Part shown: one piece after another, positions 41,881 to 51,186 of the stretch
Layout: the number at the start of each line of letters is the position of its first letter
Numbering within the stretch: the first letter of the stretch is position 1
Assembly: GCF_052114605.1 (NCBI RefSeq)
Contig: NZ_JBFRFB010000004.1
Coordinates: 124,001 to 188,000 of the forward strand
Origin: Microvirga sp052114605
GTDB lineage: Bacteria > Pseudomonadota > Alphaproteobacteria > Rhizobiales > Beijerinckiaceae
DNA length: 64,000 nt
Direction of reading: 5' to 3'
Made by a program: the position numbers and the translations under genes
The notes under the pieces: model-generated
Told to the model about the DNA's origin: nothing
Databases searched by the model: none
Seen by the model: only the letters and a program-made list of their open reading frames with translations

Positions 41881-42180
41881 ATGCGCTTTTTCCTTTTCGC
41901 CACCTTGCTTGCCAGCCTGTCGGCTCCCGCTCTCGCTCAGGACGCTGGCAACAGCAAAGCCTTGCAGCTCCGCGTCCGCCCCTCCGGCTTCGAGCCCGCC
42001 CCCAGTGAGACCCAACAGCGGCAGGAGCGGCTGCTCAAGCGCATGGAGCAGAGCGACCACATGGTCCGCTCGATCTGCGTGAATTGCGGCGACTCCTGGA
42101 AGCACCAGATCTACGCCCCCTTCAATCCCTATGCGTCACTTGCGCCCTCTGCCCGGCCCTCCGTGTCCGCGGAAGACTGA
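41881..42180 (+). CDS. Small secreted protein with CxxC motif
   Basis: A 99-residue protein with a signal peptide (MRFFLFATLLASLSAPALAQ). The mature part has a SICVNCGD motif (a CxxC pair) within a short charged helix region. The ATG at 41881 gives the signal peptide; the longer open frame starts at 41686 within the ilvD terminator and is unlikely. No family recognised. Confidence 0.65.
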   Translation: MRFFLFATLLASLSAPALAQDAGNSKALQLRVRPSGFEPAPSETQQRQERLLKRMEQSDHMVRSICVNCGDSWKHQIYAPFNPYASLAPSARPSVSAED

Positions 42181-42346
42181 AGTTTAAGAAAAACAAGAGC
42201 TTTCGCAGCCGGGAATCACCCCACTCTAGGCCGGACGCGCTATTGAGCCATGCAACGACCCCTTGTATATCTGAGGGGACGCAAGGCGAACTTGCGCGAG
42301 CCCATCGAATGATGGAAGCCGCCGGTGGGTGGCGGGGGGCCCTTTC

Positions 42347-42448
42347 ATGGCGTGGACATATCTCGTGCTGGGCGGTCTTTTGGAGATCGTCTGGACCATC
42401 GGCCTGATCGTCGCCGATACCCTCGGCCTCAAACGCGCTCCCATGTGA
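42347..42448 (+). pseudogene. N-terminal remnant of a small multidrug resistance (SMR/SugE-like) exporter
   Basis: 33 codons, ATG to TGA: MAWTYLVLGGLLEIVWTIG followed by LIVADTLGLKRAPM. This is the first helix of an SMR protein including the catalytic Glu (residue 13, equivalent to Glu14 of EmrE), but the other three helices are missing. The diguanylate cyclase gene starts 16 nt later. It is either a truncated gene or a stand-alone one-helix peptide. Confidence 0.6.
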
Positions 42449-42464
42449 GAAGCAACGACGGCCG

Positions 42465-43958
42465 ATGATCTCCAGCGCGACCAAATCCCAATCCTCGGCC
42501 CGATGGCTCAAACTCTTCGTCGCGGTGGTGTGCTTCGTCATCGTCGGCCTGGAGGCCTGGCGCGATTGGGGCGAACGCGACGAGGAATACCGCCGTGTCT
42601 CGGCCGAGACGCAGAACCTCGCCAAGTCTCTCGCCCAGCATGCGGAGGACACCTTCAATCTCGCCGATGCCATCGTGGTGGACATGGTGGACCGGGTGGA
42701 GCGCGAGGGCGCAACGGCGCAGACCATCGCGCGCATGGACAGTTTCCTCGCCGAGCGCATCCAGACTCTGCAATCGCTGAAGTCGCTCTCGATCTACGGG
42801 GAGGATGGATTCATCCTCAGCTCCTCGCTGCCCGGGCACAGCAACAAGATCAACAGGAACCAGGAAACGTTCTTCCTGCACCATCAGAGATCGCCCGACC
42901 GCCGATGGTTCTTCGGCCCCATCATTCGCGACCCGCTCGGCGGCGACTGGGTGATGACCATGTCGCGGCGCATCAACAAGCAGGACGGCTCGTTCGGCGG
43001 CGTGGTTCTGGCCAGCATCCCGCCCCGCTATTTTGCGAATTTCTTCAGCCGCCTCGACCTGGGCTCGCAAGGCGCGGTGGTTCTGTTCAACTCCATCGAC
43101 GGCTCCATCCTTGCGCGCTATCCCTATGTCGACAGCGTGGTCGGCGTGCGGCAATCGAGAGCGCCGTGGATCGGCAGCGGCGTGCCGAGCGGCACCTACA
43201 TCTATCAATCGCCGATCGATGGCATAACGCGCCTGAGCGGCTATCAGAAGAACCACGTCTACCCGGTGACCCTGCTCACCGCCGTGAGCGAGGATCAGGC
43301 TCTTGCGCGTTGGTCCCATGAACTCCAGTCACGCATTCTAGGCGTCACGTTCCTCGTGGCGATCATCGGCATTCTCGGCTGGCGGCTTGTAGGCGAACTC
43401 CAGCGGCGCGAGCAGATGGAAGCGGAGCTCGCGATTCTCGCCACCACGGACGGGCTGACAGGCCTCGCCAACCGCCGCGCCTTCGACCGGCAGCTCGAAA
43501 CCGAATGGCTCCGCGCATCCCGCGACGGCACGGCTCTCTCGCTTCTTCTCATCGACGTGGATCAGTTCAAGGCCTTCAACGACGTCTACGGACACCAAGC
43601 CGGCGACGAATGCCTGCGCAATATCGCCAAGATCCTGTCGGAAAACGTCAATCGGCCGGGCGACCTCGTGGCGCGCTATGGCGGCGAGGAAATCGTCGTG
43701 CTCCTGCCCGATACCGCGGAAGCAGGCGCGGCGGCGGTCGCGGAAAGCCTGCGCCGGAATGTCGAGACCGCGAAGCTTCGCCACGATGCGAACCCGCCTA
43801 ACTTCATTCTCACGATAAGCATCGGCAGCGTCACCCGCTCGCCCGCGCGCGAACGCTCGCGCATGATCCCGGCAGATCTCATAAGCCTCGCCGACAAGGC
43901 GCTCTACCGCGCCAAGCAAAGCGGCCGCAACTGCGTCGCGACCGCGAAGGCGGCTTGA
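42465..43958 (+). CDS. Membrane diguanylate cyclase with extracytoplasmic sensor domain
   Basis: A 497-residue protein making cyclic-di-GMP. A membrane helix (~15-35) is followed by a ~250-residue extracytoplasmic Cache-like domain and a second helix at ~288-310 (ILGVTFLVAIIGILGWRLV). A GGDEF domain starts at ~330 (TDGLTGLANRRAFD). The active site reads GGEEI in RYGGEEIVVLLP. An RPGD motif five residues upstream is a product-inhibition I-site. No EAL domain. Likely active and feedback-controlled. Confidence 0.93.
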   Translation: MISSATKSQSSARWLKLFVAVVCFVIVGLEAWRDWGERDEEYRRVSAETQNLAKSLAQHAEDTFNLADAIVVDMVDRVEREGATAQTIARMDSFLAERIQTLQSLKSLSIYGEDGFILSSSLPGHSNKINRNQETFFLHHQRSPDRRWFFGPIIRDPLGGDWVMTMSRRINKQDGSFGGVVLASIPPRYFANFFSRLDLGSQGAVVLFNSIDGSILARYPYVDSVVGVRQSRAPWIGSGVPSGTYIYQSPIDGITRLSGYQKNHVYPVTLLTAVSEDQALARWSHELQSRILGVTFLVAIIGILGWRLVGELQRREQMEAELAILATTDGLTGLANRRAFDRQLETEWLRASRDGTALSLLLIDVDQFKAFNDVYGHQAGDECLRNIAKILSENVNRPGDLVARYGGEEIVVLLPDTAEAGAAAVAESLRRNVETAKLRHDANPPNFILTISIGSVTRSPARERSRMIPADLISLADKALYRAKQSGRNCVATAKAA

Positions 43959-43968
43959 ACCCGCCTCG

Positions 43969-45777
43969 TCAGAAGACGAAGAAGTCGGATGCTGAGACGG
44001 CTTTCTTCGCGCCGATATTGGCGAAGATCACCTGACCGCCCGCCTTGTCGCCGTTGGAATCGTACCACACGTCGCCCGTCTTCTTGTTGACGCCGATATA
44101 ATCGTCCTTGTCCTTCGCCTTGTCACTGATCGTGAAATGCTTGCTCTTCAGCTTGCTCTTCGGCAGCTTCTTGAAGATCGCCTTGTCGAGCCGGATCGTG
44201 TCGTCGCGGGAACTCCAGGTCTCGATCTTGTCCTTGTTCGCGCGGGCATGCGGCTTGGTGTCGAACACGAACACGTCCTTCCCCGCGCCGCCGATGAGCA
44301 CATCGTTGCCGAGGCCGCCTGCCATCGTATCGTGGCCCGCCCCGCCGTTCAGGACGTCCTTGCCCACGCCGCCCACGAGAACATCATTCCTAGGGCTTCC
44401 GACAGCATGCTCGGGACTGACGTCTTCCACAATGATCGTGAAGTCGCGGCGATAGGTGAGACCGCTGCCGCCCTGGTCACGCACGGCGACCGAGATCGTG
44501 TGGGAGCCCGCCTGCTCATGATCGAGCTGCACGCCATCTGCAACGACGATGGACCTGCCATCGGCACCGAGCGCGAACCGGCCGGCGGCGTCATTCGTCA
44601 GGGTGAAGACGAAGGTATCGCCGGGATTCGGATCGTCGGCAGAAAGCACACCGACCACGGTTCCCGCAACGGACGCTTCCTTCACGCCGACCCTGCTGAG
44701 AGTGATGTTCTCCGGCGGCGCATTGGTATGAGTGCCGCTCCCATCCTTGATCGTCTTGATCCCCTGCCGGAAGAGTTGCGCCCGCTGCACACTGGTGAAG
44801 GCGTGGCCTTGCAATGTGACAGTCGTCGCAACGCCAGATGCAGCCCGCGCCAGTAGAGCCGTTCCCAGGTCGTCGAAGATCAGGTGCGCATCCACCTGTG
44901 CGGAGATGGCCTCGATACCTACGATCGTTTTCCCGCGCAGATCGTAGTCGCCGGCTTGCATCAGCCGCAAATCGTCATATCCCGATCCGCCCTGGATCGT
45001 GGTGAAGCCGGCGAGCCGCGCGGCATTCGTCATGATGACGTCGTTACCGATCCCTCCCCGCAGGATTTCGAATCCGGCCAGACGCACCGGCAGGCGAAGA
45101 TCCACGATGCCGTCCACCTGCAACGTGTCGGTGCCGCCGCCCGCATCGATGGAATCGCCCGCACCGATTTCCAGGCCGCTCGCTTGGAAGGTCTCATCCT
45201 CTGCGGTGCCTGTCAGCGTGTCGTCATCGCTCGTGAAAAAGAATAAGTCGTCAGGAGCGACGGTGAGGTCGATTGTGGATTCATGGTAGTTCCCGCCATC
45301 GTCCTCCACATAGACAAAGATCTTGTCACGGATGACTGGCGCATCATCGACAAGGACATTTTTATAGGCGACAGCCTTGATGATGCGGGCGACCAACGCG
45401 GGCGTTGCACCGTCGAGGAACTCGATGTCGAGCAACCATTGATCCGACCAATGGGTGATCATGCCGACTTCAATTCCATCGACCGAGATCACACTGTCAG
45501 TTTCCATGCCGGCTCCAAGCGTAACGCCATCGGCCTCCCGGATCTCCAGGCTCGAATGCGTCAATCCATAACTGCTCTGCAGACCGATCTGCATATAGAA
45601 GAGATCGTTGTCGGCATCGGCGATCTCGACGTCTCCCCCAGCATCGATCAGGACGCTTCCACCGGCAGATGTGCGGATTCTGTCTCCCTGAAGCCCGGTC
45701 ACCACGGGAGCCGCGCCAGCCGTTGCGATGGAGTTCACCTCCATGGCCGAATGCGGAGTGAGGCGGGTTCTGGACAT
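43969..45777 (-). CDS. Large RTX/cadherin-like calcium-binding secreted protein
   Basis: A 602-residue protein without a signal peptide. It contains FFTSDDDTLTGTAEDETFQASG-type repeats in the first half. A cadherin-like domain lies at ~355-455 (VGVLSADDPNPGDTFVFTLTND..., SHTISVAVRDQGGSG). RTX repeats follow (GGVGKDVLNGGAGHDTMAGG, GNDVLIGGAGKD) and the C-terminus ends SASDFFVF. The last ~100 residues resemble those of the RTX protein at 34428-35807, implying the same type I secretion system. It lies 10 nt from the convergent cyclase gene. Role unknown; adhesion or matrix is plausible. Confidence 0.87.
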   Translation of the reverse strand: MSRTRLTPHSAMEVNSIATAGAAPVVTGLQGDRIRTSAGGSVLIDAGGDVEIADADNDLFYMQIGLQSSYGLTHSSLEIREADGVTLGAGMETDSVISVDGIEVGMITHWSDQWLLDIEFLDGATPALVARIIKAVAYKNVLVDDAPVIRDKIFVYVEDDGGNYHESTIDLTVAPDDLFFFTSDDDTLTGTAEDETFQASGLEIGAGDSIDAGGGTDTLQVDGIVDLRLPVRLAGFEILRGGIGNDVIMTNAARLAGFTTIQGGSGYDDLRLMQAGDYDLRGKTIVGIEAISAQVDAHLIFDDLGTALLARAASGVATTVTLQGHAFTSVQRAQLFRQGIKTIKDGSGTHTNAPPENITLSRVGVKEASVAGTVVGVLSADDPNPGDTFVFTLTNDAAGRFALGADGRSIVVADGVQLDHEQAGSHTISVAVRDQGGSGLTYRRDFTIIVEDVSPEHAVGSPRNDVLVGGVGKDVLNGGAGHDTMAGGLGNDVLIGGAGKDVFVFDTKPHARANKDKIETWSSRDDTIRLDKAIFKKLPKSKLKSKHFTISDKAKDKDDYIGVNKKTGDVWYDSNGDKAGGQVIFANIGAKKAVSASDFFVF

Positions 45778-45848
45778 CGTGAAACACCCTGTGTTGAGCT
45801 TGCGGCGATCGAACAGGACGATGTTTAGACTCTATGAAACGCAGTTAC

Positions 45849-45865
45849 AAGTTGCATTGCAACTT
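45849..45865. repeat. Perfect inverted repeat AAGTTGC-ATT-GCAACTT upstream of the RTX gene
   Basis: 17 bp with a 3-nt centre, 72 nt upstream of the start of the RTX/cadherin gene. It could be an operator or part of a terminator for gshA. It lies in a 170-nt gap. Confidence 0.4.
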
Positions 45866-45891
45866 ATAGGTTAGAGCCCCCATAAAATGAA

Positions 45892-45914
45892 ATGGCCGGG
45901 ACGAACCCGGCCAT
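45892..45914 (-). terminator. Hairpin downstream of gshA
   Basis: ATGGCCGGG-ACGAA-CCCGGCCAT. On the minus strand it is followed by TTCATTTT. It lies 34 nt beyond the gshA stop. The stem is also the core of the GGCCGGGCTTGTCCCGGCC intergenic repeat family (55611-55702, 63044-63140). Confidence 0.7.
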
Positions 45915-45947
45915 GACGCGAATGCGGATTGCTTCGTCAATCGCGCC

Positions 45948-47318
45948 TCAGAACACGCATTCCTTGAAGGCCGGAAGCACCGAGCCATTCCATGCGCCGT
46001 GATACAGCTCCAGCAATCTCTCGGCAGGCGTGCGGCCGGAAGCAGCGATCTCTTCGGCGTAGGCGAGATGCTTCGTCTCGTCCTGACCGCATACATCGCG
46101 ATAGCCGCGACGCTTGAGACCTGCATGCGAGATGGCGAGCGCATCGCGCGCGACGTCCTGCACGGAACGTCCTGCGATGGTTGCTTTCAGCGCGAGCTTC
46201 GGCACGTCGGCGCGCAGTTGCTCGCGCTCCTCCGCGCTCCAGCCTTTCACCAGCTCCCACGCATCGTCGAGCGCGGTCTCGTCATACAGCAAGCCGGCCC
46301 AGAACGCGGACAAGGCCACGATCTGCTCCGGTCCGCCAACATCGGCGCCGCGCATTTCGAGATAGCGCTTCATGCGCACTTCCGGGAACAGGGTCGAGAC
46401 GTGGTTCGCCCAATCGGAATGGGTAGCGAATTCACCCGGCAGCTGCGCGAGCTTTCCGGCGAGAAGATCGCGGAAGGAGGCGCCCGCCACGTCATGGTAT
46501 GTCTCATCGCGCTTGACGAAATACATCGGCACGTCGAGCGCCCATTCCACGTAAGACTCGTAGCCGAAACCGTCCTCGAACGCGAAAGCCATCATGCCCG
46601 TCCGGTTACGATCCGTATCCAGCCAGATGTTCGAGCGCATGGAGAGGTAGCCGTTGGGCTTGCCGTCCGTGAAAGGCGAATTGGCGAAGATCGCGGTGGC
46701 GACCGGCTGAAGCGCCAGCGACACGCGCAGCTTCTTCACCATGTCGGCTTCGGACGCAAAGTCCATGTTCACCTGCACGGTGGACGTGCGGTACATCATG
46801 TCGAGGCCAAGTGAGCCGACCTTCGGCATGTAGTCCGTCATGATGCGGTAGCGCGATTTCGGCATCACCGGCGTCTGGGCGCGCGTCCAGAGCGGGCTCA
46901 TGCCGAGCGTCAGGAATTCGATGCCGAGTTTTTCACTGATTGCCTTCGCATCCGCGATGTGCTGCGCGGTCTCGGCGGCGGTTTCGTGCAACGTTTTCAG
47001 CGGCGCGCCCGACAATTCGAACTGTCCGCCGGGCTCCAGCGAGATCGCCCCGCCGCCGGCCTCGTCGAAGAGGCCGATGGGATTACCGTTCTCCACGATG
47101 GGCGCCCAGCCGGTGCGTTCCTGTATGCCGTCGAGCAGAGCATGGATACCCTTGCCGTTCTCATAGGGAACGGGGGAAGCATCCGCCTTGTAGAACGGGA
47201 CTTTCTCATGCTCCGTGCCGAGCCGCCACGCATCGCGCGGCTTTTCGCCGGATGCGATCCATTCCACGAGCTCCGACCGCGCGCCAATAGGGGTCGTATC
47301 GGATACGTCCCGCGCCAT
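45948..47318 (-). CDS. gshA: Glutamate-cysteine ligase (plant/alphaproteobacterial type)
   Basis: A 456-residue ligase joining glutamate and cysteine by ATP hydrolysis, the first step of glutathione synthesis. It belongs to the class found in plants and alphaproteobacteria. Visible are LGTEHEKVPFYK (the catalytic Glu), GGAISLEPGGQFELSGAPL, MMYRTSTVQVNMDF and ANSPFTDGKPNGYLSMRSNIW. The context fits glutathione-dependent peroxidase chemistry elsewhere in the window. The next gene upstream in the same direction is the carboxylate-amine ligase. Confidence 0.95.
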   Translation of the reverse strand: MARDVSDTTPIGARSELVEWIASGEKPRDAWRLGTEHEKVPFYKADASPVPYENGKGIHALLDGIQERTGWAPIVENGNPIGLFDEAGGGAISLEPGGQFELSGAPLKTLHETAAETAQHIADAKAISEKLGIEFLTLGMSPLWTRAQTPVMPKSRYRIMTDYMPKVGSLGLDMMYRTSTVQVNMDFASEADMVKKLRVSLALQPVATAIFANSPFTDGKPNGYLSMRSNIWLDTDRNRTGMMAFAFEDGFGYESYVEWALDVPMYFVKRDETYHDVAGASFRDLLAGKLAQLPGEFATHSDWANHVSTLFPEVRMKRYLEMRGADVGGPEQIVALSAFWAGLLYDETALDDAWELVKGWSAEEREQLRADVPKLALKATIAGRSVQDVARDALAISHAGLKRRGYRDVCGQDETKHLAYAEEIAASGRTPAERLLELYHGAWNGSVLPAFKECVF

Positions 47319-47466
47319 AGATCACCTCATCATCCAAAAAGCGCGTTCAAGGCGCGCCGACTCAGGGATCGGGTCTAAATAGGCGGGTTGCGGTCAAGCT
47401 GCAATGAGGGCATGGCACAAAGCAGCACGCTGCCGGTGCATGCCCTCTTTGCAGTTCTGCGACCCC

Positions 47467-48606
47467 TCAATGCCGGTGCGCGGGCTCCCCCATCGTCTCG
47501 GCACTCAGCCAATCGATCACGCCGGCAAGGGCATCCCGGCTCGACAGGCCCCGGCCAAGGGCTTCCGTGTAGAGGGTCAGCTGCTGATCGGCGCTGGTGC
47601 CCCGCGCCACGATCCAGCGCGCGAGGTCGATCTCGCGCTCGCAGCCGAGCTCCCGGGCGTCCTCCGCCACCAGGTCCAGGACATCGTCGAGAATCTCGCG
47701 GACCGGCTTGGCGCTGCGGGTCTTCTCGTCCACGAAGCTGCCATGGATGCCATAGCGCTGGGCGCGCCATCCGTTCTCGTCGTTGATCGCCCGCGAAGCG
47801 CCGGTCTGGCCCGCATTAAGCGAGGTATCGAGGCTCAGGCGGCGCACGAGGCAGCGATAGATGGCGGCGATTGCGATGGTGTCGTCCACCCGCGTGCAGC
47901 TATCAGCCACGCGCAGCTCGAGGGTCGGGTGCTTGAGGGACGGGCGGATCACCCACCAGACATAGCTCGAATTCTCGATGGCGCGGGCGGCGACCAGGGT
48001 GTCGATGTAGCGCTTGTAATCCTCGGGTCCCTCGAACAGGTCGGGGAAGCCCGTGCGCGGCAGTTCGCGATAGGCGGCGAGCCGGTAGCCGAGCAGGCCC
48101 GTGCGCTGGGCCTGCCAGAATGGCGAAGAGGTCGAGAGCGCCAGTAACAGAGGCAGGAACGGCTGAATACGGTTCATAATATCGACACGGGTCGACAGGT
48201 CCGGCACTTCCACATGCACGTGCATGCCGCACAGGACCGTGCGGCTGCCGAGCATTTGCAGGTCGTGCATCACCTTGCCGTAGCGCGGCTGCGCATTGGG
48301 GCGCACCCGCGACCACACGGCGAGCGGATGGGTGCCGGACGCCATGATGGACAGATTGTAGTCGCGCGCGACCGCGCCGACGGAGGCACGAAGCCCGGCG
48401 AGCTGCGAACGAGCTTCCGAGAAATCGACCAGCGGTTTGGTGGCGATCTCGATCTGCGGCTCGAGCATTTCGGGCTGGATGCTCTCGGACACCTGCTCAC
48501 GGCAGGAGGCAAAGAATTCCTTGATCTTTCCCCGCGCGACATCGCGCTTGGCGGCATCGTTGACGAAGTACTCTTCCTCGATGCCGAACTTGAAATCCCA
48601 GCTCAT
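47467..48606 (-). CDS. Carboxylate-amine ligase, YbdK family
   Basis: A 379-residue protein of the GCS2/YbdK family, which has weak glutamate-cysteine ligase activity in E. coli. Motifs include FKFGIEEEYFVND, VRPNAQPRYGKVMHDLQML, CGMHVHVEV and SLKHPTLELRVAD. Its physiological role is not settled. It is followed by gshA, separated by about 150 nt, so the two may act in related thiol chemistry. Confidence 0.9.
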   Translation of the reverse strand: MSWDFKFGIEEEYFVNDAAKRDVARGKIKEFFASCREQVSESIQPEMLEPQIEIATKPLVDFSEARSQLAGLRASVGAVARDYNLSIMASGTHPLAVWSRVRPNAQPRYGKVMHDLQMLGSRTVLCGMHVHVEVPDLSTRVDIMNRIQPFLPLLLALSTSSPFWQAQRTGLLGYRLAAYRELPRTGFPDLFEGPEDYKRYIDTLVAARAIENSSYVWWVIRPSLKHPTLELRVADSCTRVDDTIAIAAIYRCLVRRLSLDTSLNAGQTGASRAINDENGWRAQRYGIHGSFVDEKTRSAKPVREILDDVLDLVAEDARELGCEREIDLARWIVARGTSADQQLTLYTEALGRGLSSRDALAGVIDWLSAETMGEPAHRH

Positions 48607-48778
48607 TTCCCAGACGTCCTTCTGATTATTGTTTTGAACGACCTTGCGCGTGTATGCGGCTTACCGCACCTGCACCAAACTCGCCCGGAATAGGGCGCGA
48701 GTGGGGCGGTTCGGGATAAAACTGCTAAGCTTCTGAGGCTACAGGTAGATCGGCTTAAGTCGTTTTCGGCCGTGCGGC

Positions 48779-49525
48779 CTAACTCCAGTCGCCGAGCACG
48801 GATTGGACGACAGCGAGCGCGGCAACGGCGGCTGTATCAGCACGCAGGATTCGCGGTCCCAACGATACGCGGACACAACTTTCGTGGGCGGCGACAAGCG
48901 CTCTCTCCTGATCGGTAAACCCCCCTTCGGGGCCCACAACAACGGCGAGAGAGGGTTCTTTGTTCCCAAGCTTGGCCAGAGCCTCCACAGGGTTCGAAAC
49001 CGGAGCATCCTCGTCGCAGAAAATCAGGGTCCGGCCCTTGTCGAGACCGGCGATGAAGCGCTCCAGATTCTCCTCCTCGCGGACCTCTGGGATCGTCAGG
49101 ATGCCGCATTGCTCGGCGGCCTCGACAACGTTGGCGCGCATGCGTTCCAGGTTCACCCGCGTGCTCTGGGTGCGGCGGGTCAGGACGGGCTGGAGAACGC
49201 CTGCCCCCATCTCCACGGCCTTCTGGACCATGTAGTCCAGCCGGGCATGCTTGAGCGGTGCGAAGGCATAGATCAGGTCGGGGGCCGGGCTCTGCTCCCT
49301 CACCTGCTCCACGCAGACGAGGTCCGCCGCCTTGCGGCCTTCCACCGAGACCTTCGCCCGCCACTCGCCGTCGCGCCCGTTGAAGACGAGCACCGTGTCC
49401 TCCGCCTTCAGGCGCAGCACGTTGAGCAGGTAGTTGGCCTGCCCCCGGTCGAGGGCGATCCTCTCGCCTTTGTGAAGGGGCGCATCGAGGAAAAGACGGG
49501 GAGCGTTGAAATCGTATTCGGCCAT
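48779..49525 (-). CDS. rsmE: 16S rRNA (uracil-1498 N3) methyltransferase
   Basis: A 248-residue SPOUT methyltransferase modifying U1498 of 16S rRNA. The family motifs are present: GPEGGFTDQE for SAM binding, and VSLGPRILRADTAAVAAL, the knot-forming segment. An N-terminal PUA-like domain covers ~1-75. The start ATG at 49525 lies in the leader before the divergent small secreted-protein gene. Confidence 0.95.
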   Translation of the reverse strand: MAEYDFNAPRLFLDAPLHKGERIALDRGQANYLLNVLRLKAEDTVLVFNGRDGEWRAKVSVEGRKAADLVCVEQVREQSPAPDLIYAFAPLKHARLDYMVQKAVEMGAGVLQPVLTRRTQSTRVNLERMRANVVEAAEQCGILTIPEVREEENLERFIAGLDKGRTLIFCDEDAPVSNPVEALAKLGNKEPSLAVVVGPEGGFTDQERALVAAHESCVRVSLGPRILRADTAAVAALAVVQSVLGDWS

Positions 49526-49736
49526 GGAGAACCTGGGAGAAGTGGAGAAAAGCCTTTGTAAACTTCTTCTATTTAGGGGGAGAGCGCCTAATTTTTGCTG
49601 CGCTCACCTGACATTCAGGTACGCAATAACACATTCCGAGCTACAGGCGACCAATCGCCCCTTGGCCTGGGGCGCCGTTACCTGTTAACAGAACGCGGGC
49701 TTGCGAGACGTCGCGGGCCAATTGAAGGGTTTTGCC

Positions 49737-50210
49737 ATGACGCACATCCGTCCGTACCTTATGGCCGCGCTTGCCGCCGCTGGCATGTTCACGGCCGCTC
49801 CTGCCTTCGCGCAGTCGAGCGCCTGCCAGGATGGTCAGAAGATCCTGATGGAGCGCCAGAATCTCATCAAGCAGGTCCAAAGCCTTACCGGCGGCGGGAA
49901 GAAGAAGCAGGTCGATCCTCGCGCGGCCTGCACGGTCTTCACCAAGCTCGTGACCAACGGCGCTGCCGGCACCAAGTGGATGACCGACAACAAGGACTGG
50001 TGCCAGATCCCCGATCAGGTGGTCGAGAATTTCGGGCAGGATCATAAGCGCGCCCAGGACTTCAAGGGCCAAGCCTGCGGTGCCGCAGCCAAGATGGCCG
50101 AGATGGAAAAGCGCGCCAAGCAGCAGGCAGCCCAGCAGCAACAGCAGGGCGGTCCCCGCATGGGCGGTGGCCTGACCGGCACGCTGAGCGTGCCGAAGGG
50201 CGCGCTCTAA
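49737..50210 (+). CDS. Secreted Gln-rich small protein of unknown function
   Basis: A 157-residue protein with a signal peptide (MTHIRPYLMAALAAAGMFTAAPAFAQ). Three cysteine pairs are spread through the mature part (SACQDGQKI, AACTVF, WCQIPD, ACGAAAKM), then a Gln-rich stretch (KQQAAQQQQQGG) and a Gly/Leu tail. The layout matches small alphaproteobacterial secreted proteins found next to ubiA, but I know no function. Start at 49737; an upstream in-frame start would add 12 residues. Confidence 0.7.
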   Translation: MTHIRPYLMAALAAAGMFTAAPAFAQSSACQDGQKILMERQNLIKQVQSLTGGGKKKQVDPRAACTVFTKLVTNGAAGTKWMTDNKDWCQIPDQVVENFGQDHKRAQDFKGQACGAAAKMAEMEKRAKQQAAQQQQQGGPRMGGGLTGTLSVPKGAL

Positions 50211-50226
50211 CCAGCGATCCTTCAGC

Positions 50227-51156
50227 ATGGAACGCCAGGCGGCGTCCTCCCTTCCCGATGCAGTGCGGGGCCATTGGGCCGACCGGTTAGCCCCGGCCGG
50301 CCTTCGTCCATTCTTACGCCTGGCCCGCATCGAGCGCCCCATCGGCTGGTGGCTTCTGCTGCTGCCCTGCTGGTGGTCGGCGGCGCTCGCCGCCATCGCG
50401 GGCGGCCAGCCTTGGCCGAACCCGGTCCATTGCCTGCTCTTCCTGATCGGCGCCGTGGCCATGCGGGGTGCGGGCTGCACCTATAACGACGTCGTGGACC
50501 GGGATCTCGACACGCGGGTCGAGCGCACCCGTGGCCGCCCCCTGCCCTCCGGCCAGGTGAGCCTGAAAGGCGCGCTGGCCTTCCTGGCCCTTCAGGGCAT
50601 CGTGGGCCTTGTCGTTCTTCTGCAATTCAACGTCTTCACTATCGCCACGGGCTTCGCCTCGCTCGGCGTCGTCGCGCTTTACCCGTTCATGAAGCGCTTC
50701 TTCTGGATGCCGCAGATCGTGCTGGGGCTGGCCTTCGCCTGGGGCGCGCTGATGGGCTGGGCCGTCGCCTTCGGCTCTTTGAGCTTAGCCCCGATCCTTC
50801 TCTATGCGGGCAGCATCAGTTGGGTGGTGGGCTACGATACGATCTATGCCCTGCAGGACATCGAGGACGATGAGGTCGTCGGCATCAAATCCTCCGCCCG
50901 GTTTTTCGGCGAGCAGGTCAAGCTCGGCGTCGCCATCTGCTACGGCCTGACCGTGGCCCTGCTGATCCCGGCCTTCATCCTGGCCGGAGCGGGAATTCCC
51001 GCCTTCATCAGCCTCGGCCTCTTCGCCCTTCACCTGGGCTGGCAGGTGGCGCGGATCGACCGGAACGATGGGGCTGGCGCGCTGCGCCTGTTCCGCTCGA
51101 ACCGCGATGCGGGCCTGATCTTGTTCGCTTTCATGGTCTTCGACTGTTTGCTCTAA
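50227..51156 (+). CDS. ubiA: 4-hydroxybenzoate polyprenyltransferase
   Basis: A 309-residue integral-membrane prenyltransferase attaching the polyprenyl chain in ubiquinone synthesis. Both Asp-rich Mg-binding motifs are present: NDVVDRDLDTRVERTRGRPL at ~88-107 and DIEDDEVVGIKSSARFFG at ~215-232. About eight membrane helices follow LRLARIERPIGWWLLLLP. It follows the small secreted-protein gene after 16 nt and may share its transcript. Confidence 0.96.
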   Translation: MERQAASSLPDAVRGHWADRLAPAGLRPFLRLARIERPIGWWLLLLPCWWSAALAAIAGGQPWPNPVHCLLFLIGAVAMRGAGCTYNDVVDRDLDTRVERTRGRPLPSGQVSLKGALAFLALQGIVGLVVLLQFNVFTIATGFASLGVVALYPFMKRFFWMPQIVLGLAFAWGALMGWAVAFGSLSLAPILLYAGSISWVVGYDTIYALQDIEDDEVVGIKSSARFFGEQVKLGVAICYGLTVALLIPAFILAGAGIPAFISLGLFALHLGWQVARIDRNDGAGALRLFRSNRDAGLILFAFMVFDCLL

Positions 51157-51186
51157 CATCTGAGCGTTTGGCTCTCGGGCGCGAGT

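Noticed and set aside
39823..42105. A 760-codon open frame on the minus strand opposite ilvD, and a 478-codon one at 57917-59353 opposite purD
   Set aside because: Both are mirror frames of GC-rich real genes, with His/Arg/Ala-rich translations, no start context and no family resemblance.
42181..42346. A guanidine riboswitch in front of the SMR remnant
   Set aside because: Two short hairpins are possible (CCCC..GGGG; GCAA..TTGC), but I could not find the ACGR loops of guanidine-II or the conserved core of guanidine-I or -III.
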